A stretch of DNA of 64,000 nt from Plutella xylostella (Eukaryota > Arthropoda > Insecta > Lepidoptera > Plutellidae), in contig NC_064006.1 in NCBI RefSeq assembly GCF_932276165.1, positions 1,736,001 to 1,800,000 of the forward strand. Direction: 5' to 3'. The notes beneath the pieces were generated by a model. The model was given only the letters and a program-made list of their open reading frames with translations. It did not search any database and was not told the DNA's origin. Below, piece by piece: positions 1 through 11,700 of the stretch; positions within the stretch are counted from its first letter, which is position 1, and each line of letters opens with the position of its first letter. Position numbers and translations under genes: made by a program.

Positions 1-3000
1 TCAATTAACTATAATAATTAATAATGATAAATTTAATAGTATTAAGACTAGGTTAGGTACCTACAAAATTAATGATTGATTAAAAAAAACTCATCTATTG
101 AATAATAGCACTTCTTTATCAAAAAATGTTTAAGTTTAGTCTTAAAAAGTTTGTAAGACATAATTTCCTTCAATTCTAATGGTAGATTATTATAAATATG
201 GGGTGCCTGATATCTAGGTGAGTATTTGGCAACATTTAGTCGTGGACATATTTCAATCTTGAGATCTTTTCTACGAGTCATAAGCCTTTGCTTTCTCTCA
301 GATTCTGTTTCCAGTCTGTACAGATTTTTTACTAAGTCAGATGTTATAACTAGTATAAAGAGGCACGGTACTGTTAGAAGTTCCAGTTTTACGAAATAAT
401 CTCGACATGATTGTCGTTGGGATATCCGGACCATCGTTCTGATGGCCCTTTTTTGCATGACAAATGCTTTATTTATATTATATTCATAGCCGGGTTCCGC
501 TCATCTGGCATAATCTTTATTGACCAAAACTCATTTCGCATAACTCGTATGGTCTAAACTTTTTTGGTCGAACCATCACTTTGCCAAGACTTATGTGGCA
601 TAAGGCTCGTTTCGTCTAAAACTCTTTAGGCACAATCTTTAAACACCTAAGTTTCGTTTGCTCAAATTTATGTTCGTCTATACCTATGTATAATCTTGTT
701 TCTCCTAATGTTATCTTAATAAATAATATATTAAGTATGTAGTAAATGTACAAATTGTGGTATTTTTCTCCTACATAACGAAAATCACGATATTGTATGA
801 TAAAAAAATCGAAAGTTAACGACCAATTTAATTATTAAAAACCCCATGAGATCGAAGCCTAAAAATAGGTGCGACGACGAGCAAAGCGAGGAGGAGCGTG
901 TTAGGTGCACATGTTCATCAAAACCAAAGCGGAGCGCAGCGAAGCGGAGCGGAGCGTTTTCCAAACAGCGGAAACAATACAAGGCACCAGTTTGCGCTAT
1001 GTAGGGAGACGCTCCGTCAAAGTTAAAGCCAAACGAATATTATTACTTTGTATAAACCTATTTGGGCTGGGCACTTTTTCAATACGAGTCTGGACATCTG
1101 AGACTATAATATATTTTTTTTAGTCCCTGTATCCATTTTATTAGGCTATTCAAGATTTGGCCATACCATTATTAGGCTAAACAATGTTATGCGAAATAAC
1201 TTTTTACTAAACGAGATTTATGCCATACGATTTTCGGCGTAACGAGACTTTGACCAAACGTTACTATGCAATATGAGATTAGGCAAAAAAATCTTATGCC
1301 ACAAAAGGTAGAACCATTCATAGCCATTTCCCCAAAATCTAATGCTATAGCGCAGTTTTGACTCAACGAGTGCGTAGTAAACTTGTTTAAGGTTTTTAAT
1401 ATTTATCTCATCACGAAGAGTGCGAAGAGCGAAACATGCCGAGCTTAGTGCGCTTTCTATAGATTTTAGTTCTTCTTTCCAATTTAATTGATCGTCAATG
1501 TGTATCCCTAGAAATTTCACAGATTGTACAAGCTCAATTTTATTACCATCAATATTTATGTCAATTGTTTCATTATTTCTAGATGTCGTTTTAAATAGTA
1601 TAGCATTTGTTTTATTTGTATTTAATTTTAAATTATTGCACTTAAACCATTGGTCAAACAACATTAGAGCTCGATTAACCCTTTCCGTTAGTAGCACAAT
1701 ATCATTTGAATGTACTACTGCATTTGTGTCGTCTGCAAATAACACTAATTGTGTTTCCGGTAGGGATTTTGCCATGAAATTAATCAGGTCATTGGTGAAG
1801 ATAATGAATAGTATTGGCCCCAATATAGATCCTTGCGGTACACCTCTTTCAATTTTTTGTAATCTAGATATTTGTTCACTATTGTTTTCCACGCTTACTA
1901 TTTCTACAAATTGTTTTCTATTACTGAGATAAGACCTTAGCATTTGTAGGAAATCTCCTCTCACACCGTAATGATCGAGTTTTTTCAGCAGTATGGAATG
2001 ATCAACCATGTCAAATGCGGCGCTGAGATCAAGAAAAATGCCAGCAACTCTCATTTTACTGTTCAGTTTTGTTACTACATCATCAATTAACAGGTCTATT
2101 GCATCTATAGTACCTATACCCCTTTGATAACCAAACTGTTTGTTACTGATAACATTGTTACAGTTTAGGTGTACTAGCAATTGATTTTTAACTATTTTTT
2201 CCAGGATTTTAGACAACGTGGGTAAAAGAGAGATAGGTCTAAATTTTTTGGATCCGTTCGCGATCCTTTTTTGTGAGTAGGTAAAACTCTCGCAATTTTA
2301 AGTTGTTCTGGGAATATTTTTTGCTGTAAGCAGTTGTTAAAAAATGTGCTAAGCGGTTCGGCTAATATATCCAGATTTTCTTTTATAATTGTAATAGGGA
2401 CTTCGTCGTAACCACAAGACATTTTAGTTTCCATTTCTTTTACAATCTTAATTATATCATTAGGCTCGGTTAGTCTTGGCTTTATTTCCGACTGAATCCT
2501 GTCACTACTCTGTTCAAGAAAACTTAATGCTGTGGCCAAATCACCCCCCATTTTTTCATCGTTTTTGTCAAATTCTTTTGAAAATATTTCGGCTATCTCT
2601 ATAGGATTGTCTATTATCTTCTTGTTAATTTTTAATATTATTTCTTGTCTTGATTGACCAAATAGTTTATTTCTGTGTTTATTGACCACCTTCCAAATAG
2701 CTTTATTTGAATTTTGGGCTTTCTCGATTTCTCTCGTGACTGAATTTCTTTTCGCTTGCCTTATAACCCTGTTATATATTCGTAAGTATGATTTTTTGTA
2801 TGTGATACACTGGCTGCTGTTTTTTCCTTTTACCATATTTAAAATTCTTTTCATTTTGCTGGACACTCTTATTCCTTTAGTTATCCATTTCAGTCCTTTA
2901 TCAAGTCTCTCTTTAACTCTCTTTCTTTTCTTTGGATAACAATTTTTGAATGTCTGTACGAATTTCGAGATAAAATCATTTATACCCATAACATTCCAAT

Positions 3001-3810
3001 TTTGTTCCAATATTTCTTTTCTAAATAACTTATTAGCACTTTCACTAAAATTTCTTCGCTCCACAGTTATATATTTTTCATCTTTCATGTCGAGAGAGCT
3101 TTCTAGTTTTAAGGAACAAAAAGTACCGGCATGTCCGTCACCAAGTCCATTGTGGTCCACAACAACCTTTGAAATACTAGTGTCCGGTATATTTGTAATA
3201 AAGTTGTCAAGACTCGACTCTGCGTCATTCCTTATATATGTAACACAGTTTATCAAGCACCTGAAATTGTAGCAATTAAGGAGGTTAAGAAATTCCCTCG
3301 TTTGTTTAGTATCTTCCAAAATATTTACATTATAGTCTCCACCTATGATACATTTTTTGTCAAAGAAGTGCTCTAATAAAGACTCTAATTTTTCCAAAAA
3401 CATATCAAAATTATTATCTTTTGGGTTTCTGTAACAGCAACATATATTAAGATTAGTATCCTTGTCTTTAATTCCACAAACTTCAAAACATTCTACTTTA
3501 TAAAGTTTTTTACAAATTGCAAGTTCCTCGTGTTCTCTCCCTACCTTTCCTAGTATTAGGGTACCACCTCTCTTTTTCTTTGGTCTAGTATTGTACGTTA
3601 ATAATTTATAATTTGAAAGACTAAGGTGGAGTATTGAGTCTTTATACAAGAAATGTTCAGTTACACATAAATATTGCGGATCTATATTTGAATCATATAA
3701 AAACAATTCCAATTCATCCGTTTTATTGCCAAGACCGCAAAGATTTTGATGAAAGAGTAGTAACTCCTCCATAATAATGTCACCATGAGTAAGTTTGTGG
3801 TTTTGATCTT
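1..3810 (-). mobile_element. LINE A: non-LTR retrotransposon (EN-RT), broken
   Basis: Minus-strand remnant of a Jockey/CR1-superclade LINE encoding apurinic endonuclease plus reverse transcriptase. The endonuclease part reads from about 3770 downward (VTEHFL, CCCYRNP, GGDYNVNI). The RT part follows, with [19 protein letters not shown] and the FADD catalytic box near 1720-2030. The C-terminal tail resumes at 458-69. Two breaks are visible. A single T missing near 2241-2249 shifts the frame between the endonuclease and RT blocks. An 824-bp DNA element (492-1315) splits the C-terminal part; deleting it with one target copy joins the reading frame cleanly. No ORF1 is seen and the 5' end near 3800 abuts mariner sequence, so the copy is 5'-truncated. 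Its 3' tail lies left of the window. The exact clade is not resolved by eye. Confidence 0.88.
492..1315. mobile_element. Non-autonomous DNA element with 10-bp target duplication
   Basis: ATTCATAGCC stands at both 482-491 and 1316-1325, and removing 492-1325 restores the LINE A reading frame, so the borders are well defined. The termini form an imperfect inverted repeat: GGGTTC...TGGCATAA on the left matches the complement of TTATGCCAC...GAACC on the right. Variants of GCATAA recur inside both ends in opposite orientation. The middle holds a purine-rich stretch built on AGCGGAGCG (930-955). No transposase ORF is present. A 9-10 bp duplication with such ends is most like Mutator-type elements; that family call is inference. 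Confidence 0.75.
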
Positions 3811-4912
3811 TTTTAAAACGGTTCACGAAAAAGTATTTACGAGTATGAGTTCCACCGTGGCACCAGTGCTGCAGAAACGGCTCGAAGGATTAATTATATG
3901 TATGGTGACGGTGTCGCAAAAGAAAACACAGTGCGTTTTTGGTTCCAACGTTTTCGTTCTGGAAATTTCGACCTGCAGAACAAGCCTCGTGGACGGCCGG
4001 AGACCAAAGTTGATAATGAAGAATTGAAGGCTATTGTGGAAGCGGATCCATCGCAAACCACGTCCGAGTTAGTTGCAGGCTCCGGTGTTAGTGATAAAAC
4101 TATTCTTATCCACTTGAAGCAAATTGGGAAGGTGAAAAAGCTTGAAAGGTGGGTACCTCATGAATTGAGTGAAGCAAACCGACAAACGCGCGTCGACTGC
4201 TGCGTTACGTTACTCAACCGGCACAATAATGAAGGAATTTTAAATCGAATCATTACCTGTGATGAAAAGTGGATCCCCTACGATAATCGGAAGCGCTCAT
4301 CGCAATGGCTGAACCCTGGCGAACCAGCCAAATCCTGCCCTAAGCGAAAATTGACTAAAAAAAAGTTGCTTGTAAGTGTTTGGTGGAGTAGTGCCGGTGT
4401 CGTTCACTACAGCTTTCTTAAATCTGGCCAGACGATTACGGCAGATATCTATTGTCAGCAACTGCAAACCATGATGGAAAAGCTAGCTGCTAAACAACCG
4501 AGGCTGGTCAATCGCTCTAGCTAGGCCACTGCTGCTTCAGGACAACGCTAGACCACACACTGCACAACAGACGGCTACCAAATTAGAGGAGCTTCAATTA
4601 GAATGTCTTAGACATCCACCGTACTCTCCGGACCTTGCTCCAACAGATTACCATTTTTTTCGCAATTTGGATAATTACTTGCAAGGAAAAAAAATCAACT
4701 CCGATGGGGCAGTCCAAACCGCCTTCAAAGATTTTATTGATTCCCGCCCGAATGGTTTTTTTAGTAAGGGGATCAATGAACTACCTATGAGATCGCAAAA
4801 GTGCATACATAGCAATGGTACATACTTTGATTAATTTAATATATTTCATTTAAAAAAAAACGATTTTATGTTCCTCCTATAGAAAACGCCAATTTCATAT
4901 GTAAGGACCTAA
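3811..4912 (+). mobile_element. mariner transposon, 5' end displaced by LINE A
   Basis: Decayed mariner-family DNA transposon on the + strand. Its 3' terminal inverted repeat ends with CCTAA at 4908-4912, followed by TA, as expected for a TA-targeting element. The 5' inverted repeat is not found before LINE A, consistent with LINE A having inserted inside the 5' part of the element. The exact junction near 3790-3830 is not certain. Confidence 0.85.
3838..4834 (+). pseudogene. mariner transposase, frameshifted
   Basis: Cut-and-paste transposase remnant of the D,D34D mariner family. The helix-turn-helix region reads through GRP-linker-like NKPRGRPETK near 3978-4007. The three catalytic aspartates are all present: TCDEKW (codon at 4261), LQDNARPHT (codon 4541) and APTDYHFF (codon 4646). 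The second and third are separated by 34 residues, the mariner signature. The reading frame changes near 4515-4523, just before the second aspartate, and the true N-terminus is lost upstream of about 3838. The protein therefore cannot be made intact. The remainder ends at a TAA at 4832-4834. Confidence 0.88.
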
Positions 4913-5712
4913 TATTATGGTGTGATTTTTATGAAACGCTAACAAAAAAATGTTTTTAACAGCAGTTCTTCTTGCACAAGACCAAAGCCATCTTCAAATT
5001 CCAAAACGATGCACTCACCGTTAAAGCTTAATTAGTTTACTTATTATTAATAAAATAAGTAGGTACCTATCTTTTTTGGTAGTTGAATAAGTAAGATTTT
5101 TTGCAAGTGGAATTCTGTGTAGTGATAATAATAAAAAAGCATTAAAAACTGGATTTCGGACATAGCTCTCCATAAGAAAATACTTCCCATGACATCCTCT
5201 ATTATGAAAATAATGAACAATACAATCATAATAAATATGAATCATGTCAAGTAATTTTATGATACTTTATAGGAACTATGTACAATTTAGCCTTTGAAAG
5301 ATGCCTAATCCATATATTTTAACTATCTTTCAAGTTGAAACGACCGTTATTTACATGGCGTAAGCACCTGTCAATCAATCATGGTCAAAGGACTCATGCT
5401 ATATTTTACATAGGAAAATAGGAAAAATAAAATTATAAACTGTCGATTCCACTATAGTCGTTACCTACATTACGGACATCTCTACTCATTAGCATATCAA
5501 TCACTCAATTGAAGTTGAATGAAAGTCTTGTATGTCGCGAATGAATGAATTGAATGAACGAAAACAAAACACGCGATTGTTGCGTGAACATGTCTGCCGT
5601 TTGTTTTTGACGTAAATAAAAGCAAAATTGTTTTAGTGTTTGTGATTTTCAGTGGTTTATCGGTGTTATTTGCAGTTTTATAATGTGTTAAATTGTGCCG
5701 TGACAAGTTCAT
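4913..5712 (+). promoter_or_regulatory. lst2: lst2 upstream region
   Basis: AT-rich non-coding DNA between the mariner end and the first lst2 coding exon. It should contain the promoter and 5' UTR, although further upstream non-coding exons are possible. An arthropod initiator-like TCAGT occurs at 5649-5653, about 60 bp before the ATG, but no TATA box at a convincing distance is seen. The short open frames here are not supported as genes. Confidence 0.35.
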
Positions 5713-5775
5713 ATGAGGCTGCTATACAAAACTGGTCCAATGGAGTCGCTCAGAAAGTGGTTCTATAAACCTAAG
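5713..5775 (+). CDS. lst2: lst2 exon 1
   Basis: Encodes 21 residues ending in the conserved KWFYKPK, then a GT donor; phase 0. ATG at 5713 gives the longest product; the ATG at 5740 (MESLRKW) fits the length of known family N-termini better. Confidence 0.88.
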
Positions 5776-8700
5776 GTTTGTCAAACTGTTTATTTCCTAA
5801 ACTGTATTACAATAACTGTTCAATTTCTACGCATGTATTGCATAAAACCAAGGTTCACGATAAAAAATCTAGATATTTAGGCCTTTAAGCCATATCTTCT
5901 TTGGTTTAAAGAACGTGTTTACGTATTTCAAACATCATTCTTTGTTGGTACAGAAGTGGCATACTTGAATATGATTCAGATCTTGATTAATCTTTTATAC
6001 CTATGTACGTGTCATTGTTTCAATAGTTAAATCGTCAGGGAGTCTCCCAATGTGTAGTTGAGCTGGCTATAAAGACGTATTTGCCCACACATCCGTAGTT
6101 TATCGGTCCTTACGTCATTTTGTGGCACAAGTGTAGTAAATTGCAATGTTTTATGATTACGATTCTGTAAAGCCAGTAACCAACCACCAAGAAATTGACA
6201 TATTGTTTTGTTTCATTGCATTTACCTATTGGACTTACATCAGACGCACAGCAAAAGTGGAAAATTTTAAGCCTTTTTTGTGTTTACATTATGCTAAACA
6301 GCTGTATCTGTATACTTACAGTTGTTTTGTAAGTAGGTCCTCAGAAACTGGTTTTGTTTGATCATAATATCCTTAAAAGACACTTTGTTTTTATGAATTT
6401 AACAATATCAACACTTATTCCTATTCACACAACACGCATGGAACACCCAAGATCCGAGAACAAATATTTGCCTTTCAGGAATCAAACCTAAAATCTATAG
6501 TAAACCTTTATCACAGAAGTCAGATCATTAACCACTGGGCCATGTGGTAGTCATTCAAAATTTTACAAGATATTGGTATGAGTCTTCAGTTATCACCCAT
6601 CAACTGCAGAAAATAATAAAGAAAAAACATATTTTATATGTAAACATCTGTCATGTGATAGTAACTAATGAGTAGCAGTGAAACAGATTGTGATATGAAT
6701 ACATAAATAGTAATCAGTACAGTAACCTTCATAGTTGCCAATAGTTCCATTTAATCTTTTAAATCAGTATTTTATTCGCTTATTTAACTCGTGTAGATCC
6801 ATAATCCATTCTACATTAGGGCTGATTTTAAACTAGTCAATAGATACTATATGAGAAACTAGATGAGCGTTGCAAGCTTTGCTTCACCTTGGAATGTTTT
6901 TCTATACAAACATTTGTTTCTGTACACCTCTACAGTACCTAATCTACATCCCTTCCAAATTTATAAACTTGCTACTAGACTAAAGATCTTTAAACATTGG
7001 GGTTTTGCCTCTGTGACTATGCTGCTCTTGTTAAAAGGCAATCAAAATGATTTCTTCATAGTACAAAATACAATACTCTAATAAAATAAAATAATACAAA
7101 AAGAAACAACAAACAGTTAAAAGGGCAATTGAAATGATGAATGTAATACCCATCATAAAAGCATGCCATCCTATTGTGTATAAATAGATGCCACATTTTC
7201 AGGGTTTCTGTTGAGATAAGTGTCTGCGTACATAATGTACTATGTGTCATATAATCAGATTCATAAGCCATTGTATTAAAATTAGTTTAGCTAGATTAAT
7301 ATTTAATTACTGACAAATACATAATACACATCTTGCTCATTCTATACTTAAGCTCTGTTATATAATATTTTTGCTACTTCATTACCCATATTTGGCAAAG
7401 CAAAAAGGAAAAGTACTTAACTTATAAATTTATAAAAATACATTTGATCTAGGTATTTTCACCAATAACCTTTGAATGAACAGACCATATTTGATCAAAC
7501 TTATAATACCAGACAGCGGTTTTCTATAAATACATAAAAGCAAGTATTTTATTAATAACCATACGAGATGCAACTATTAAAAATAGATTGGACAGCTGTG
7601 ACTAGGTCCTGTTTTTATCATTAAACTTAGCAATTTAAATAATGCACTGTTTGCAACAAAAGGGCGACTTGCACTAAAATATTATATAGCCATACATTTA
7701 TTATGGATTGCCGTTTCTTCTTCAATCAAGAATTGTCACTAAATCTAGATTTAATATGTTTGTGCAAGTGGCCCTAAATGTTAACAGCTGATAAGATTAT
7801 AAACAAATGGTTTTTGAAAACTATAAAACATGTGACATTGTTAACAGTTTACTTAGGCACACTAACAAGTGTAGCCGGTCCAGGGTTCGAATCCCGGCCA
7901 TCGTAAGCATTTATTCGTACAGAAGGCCTAAGGGTGACATAGTCACTATGTGTACCAAACCCTTAAAATAAAGAATTTAAAAAAAACAGAAGGCCTAACA
8001 GGGCCACGAAAATTTGATATGGCTCGGCTAAAAATAGCCTTGTACATTTTCAATTAACTGAACAGACAAACCCGTCGAAACGTCCAACACCCCTTTTATC
8101 CGTTGTGGTCGCGGCTAGATTAATGACCAAACAAGTCGCCCGACTAGTCGAGTGTTCATTCAAAATGCGCATCATACAGTCATAATATTCGCAGTATTTG
8201 GCAGTATCGCGAGCCACTACGGCCGACTTTTGAATTGGGAGAACGGCACAAAAAAGTGAAAGCACCGACAGAGACACAGCTAGGCGCGTGCCTGGAGAGT
8301 GAAAGGGATGCAAGATGTGACGTCACAACGTCGGAAGAGGCGATTAGAAACGGAACTGGCTTCGGCGATAAAAGATTTATTGTGATAGTCGAGACAGGAT
8401 GAAATAAAAACCTAGTATTTGCCTACCCGTTCAGGAGAAACGTTAAACGCTGCGTGTCAAGAGACTGTGTCTTATGGTAGGCAGCTTGACAAACGTCTTA
8501 TGACTTTGTTAAATTCCGTTTTAAACACCCCTTAAATTAGCTTTTTCCTTATATAGTTAGTGATTTAGCCCATTTGCTTAGCTATCATCATCTTCTGCCA
8601 ACAATCGGTGACGTAGACCACACTCTGTTCTCGGTCTTCTTCATACTTATCGTTCATGTCCAGCTTAAACATTGTTAATTGCTAATGCTTGGAGGTCGTA

Positions 8701-11700
8701 AACCCACGAAATTCATGCCATGATTTCTGAAAAAAAAAACAAATCAGTCAGGTTAAAGCTGAATGAAAAAAGTTACTGAACTTTTCAGACAACACACACA
8801 TTCCATTGCCATTTGTTTAACAGAATAGGGTCGAACGGTAAAACACTGAAAACACTATGATTCATCAATTCATAATACACAAGCGGTATACGGTACAGTC
8901 AGCAAGACAAATACAGTGACCAGGATCTGGCTGTAAAATATCCTTGCTATTTCAATAATATCTTGCTTTAAATCTGAGAACTCAGGGTGTAAAGTTTCTT
9001 GCGATTGTGATTGGTTATCTTGATTAATTCTCTTCACATCCGTTACTGACTGAATAAGGCAATACCTCCTAAAATTGCGTTTTGGAAACTTCCCTCTGTT
9101 GCTGACGGTACTGCCGTATCGCCAATGAACGCTGATGATTAATGCAATTCAATTTGTGCGTTTCGAACCAGGCCACATGTTAAAGTTTATCGGTTAAATC
9201 ACTGAACAGTTAGGTATAGAACACACTCGCGAAAAATAAAACCGTTCCAGTCAATGACATAGCACCAAAATACTCCAAATGTAATCGAAATTAAACTAGT
9301 ATAATTACGCCAAGGAGCGCCACAACGCTCTGTCCTCTGCCTACCTCATCCAGTCGCTCTGGTCAGCGGGCCGGAGGGCGTCCCACGCTATGCCTGCCTG
9401 CTCGTGGTTTCCACCTGAGAACACATTTTACGGCTCAGGAATATATTATGGCTAGCCCACTGACACTGCAAGTTGCAGATTTCAAAAAACTGTGTCGGTT
9501 TCCTCAATCTACATATTACGAATTTATAATATGCGGTAATAGCATGAGAACTTTATAACTTCCGTACCGTAGTAACCAGCTCAGCACCTCTGTAGGTCAG
9601 TGAGACAGAAATTTAGTTAGACGCGATATAAAGAACACTGAAAATGTGCGTTATTTTCATTTGTTAGTCGTATACCTCGAAATCAAAAAATCCTTGTAGC
9701 TTTTCACCTATTCGCATTTCACCTCGATAGCGTTTTTTGTTGTAGCGTATAATATCGGTAGTATATTTCGTTACTAGCATATATTTTTAACAGATTTTTA
9801 CAACAGTAGCAAATTTTTATGTAGCATGTATTATCAATAGCTTATTTATTAAGCTGCATATATTTTGAATAGCAAGTAAGTATTTTATGTCGTATCTTAT
9901 TTGGGTCGCATATTGTTGTAGTGTAAAAGAAATATCGCGATATGTACCTAATATTGCATAACAAACAAATATCTATCAAGGTGAAAAGCGACTACAGTGA
10001 AGGCAGGCAGGAAAGTAAATCTACTATGATTTTTTCAGACAATTGTCAGTAGTGATCAAAAATTATACTACAAGAATAAAAATCTATTCAGAAATTTTGA
10101 TATCGCGGCGAAATGCGAATAGGTGAAAAGCTACAAGGATTTTTTGATTTCGAGGTATACGACTAACAAATCGTTTTCCAGATTATCCTCTGTTATTACA
10201 CCTTGTCCGCAATCTCTTTGTTTCTCTAAAACGTCACTAAAATAGGATGACTGTGCCAAAATTGGGAGGCGACCGAACGGATTGATTACAGAGAAACCAA
10301 TTCTGGGCAAAAAAAATTAAACCGCTGTTGTTGACCGATCTCACTCTCTCCGGTCGCCGTTACAATTGCTACATGCAAACGTAGCGTGGGACTCCCTCCA
10401 GCCCGCTGGACCAATCCTAACTAATATTATAAATGCGAAAGTAACTTTGTCTGTCTGTCTGTTTCTCTTTCACGCCAAAACTACTGAACGGATTTGAATG
10501 AAATTTGGTATACATACGGTCTAGACCCTGGGAAAGAACATAGGCTACTACTTGCTTTATGACTGACTATATTGGATAATTCAAGAGAGCATACTGTTTA
10601 TAAGGGCAGCTCCATAATGACCTATAGACCGATGACGTGGAAGGGAGGCAGTGCCAAAATTGTAGGCAACCGAGTAGAGTGATTAAAGAGAAACCAACGT
10701 TGCGGCAAAAAACAATAAGTCACAGTTGATTGGCCGGTCGCCTGCACTCTCTCTGGTCGATGTCAGGCGTGGATTAAAAATATGCGAACTAGATGGAGCG
10801 TTAGTGCAAAAGAAACTTCGGGACAAATAACACCCCTATCTTCTACCATTGAGCGCTTATTTCGAATTAAAGCAGTTAGAAGATTTGTGACTTTATTTAT
10901 TGGTTTCTATCAATGGTTGTGATGAAGTTGAACTTAAAACGGTTTCAGTGCAAACAAAATGAAAACATTTTATTGGTTTATTTTCGTAACACCATCCTGT
11001 TCGTATATTATTATTATTAGATGTCATTGTAGCGGCTACGGGATAAGAGGATCCATTGTACAGTTGCAGAAGTCTAATTTACTTTATAGCTGAAATCATC
11101 TGATATTAATCGCATTGTTAATGATTGACGAGCTATTGAGGCGAATCTTACACTAAACCGTTATTCAAATACAGCGCGTTTCAGATACACTCGGTTTTAC
11201 GAATCAAAAAGATACTGAAACATACCTAGTTATAGTAACTATTTAACTAGATAAAGCCAGCCATACACTGCAACACGTATACAATTTAAATCCGGACATA
11301 ATCCACGCTTGTTCGATTAATCCGCAGTTTAAGTAAAGGGAAAGTTATCAAGGCGACACGACCAAAATAAAACATGACGCATTCATGTCTCGCTCTACTC
11401 GGTCGGATTGTTATTGTCACGGTGTTATGCGAAAAATAAGGGTGTTATAAGATTTCTGTGTGTAGGCATTCTAGTGCAGAAATTTTCTTCTTTCAGCCTT
11501 TATGGAGTTTAGGGCTACAGATTTATCTCTCCACGTTTCCACCGACTCCTACACTTCCTTGTTGTGTTTCCACAACGTAGCGCATAAGTGATGAACTAAA
11601 CTTCCCTCAATCCCTCAATCTGCTCAATATTCCAACCAAAATCAGATCTGAATCTATCCATAAGTTTCGAGTTTACAGATGCGCGCACAAATACAAGGCA

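Noticed and set aside
7871..7895. tRNA gene
   Set aside because: A B box is present but no acceptor stem or A box can be paired; also seen at 39119 and 44926 on the minus strand, in repeat arrays.
8050..8313. Minus-strand 87-codon open frame
   Set aside because: No family resemblance, no splice signals fitting neighbours, lies in lst2 intron 1.
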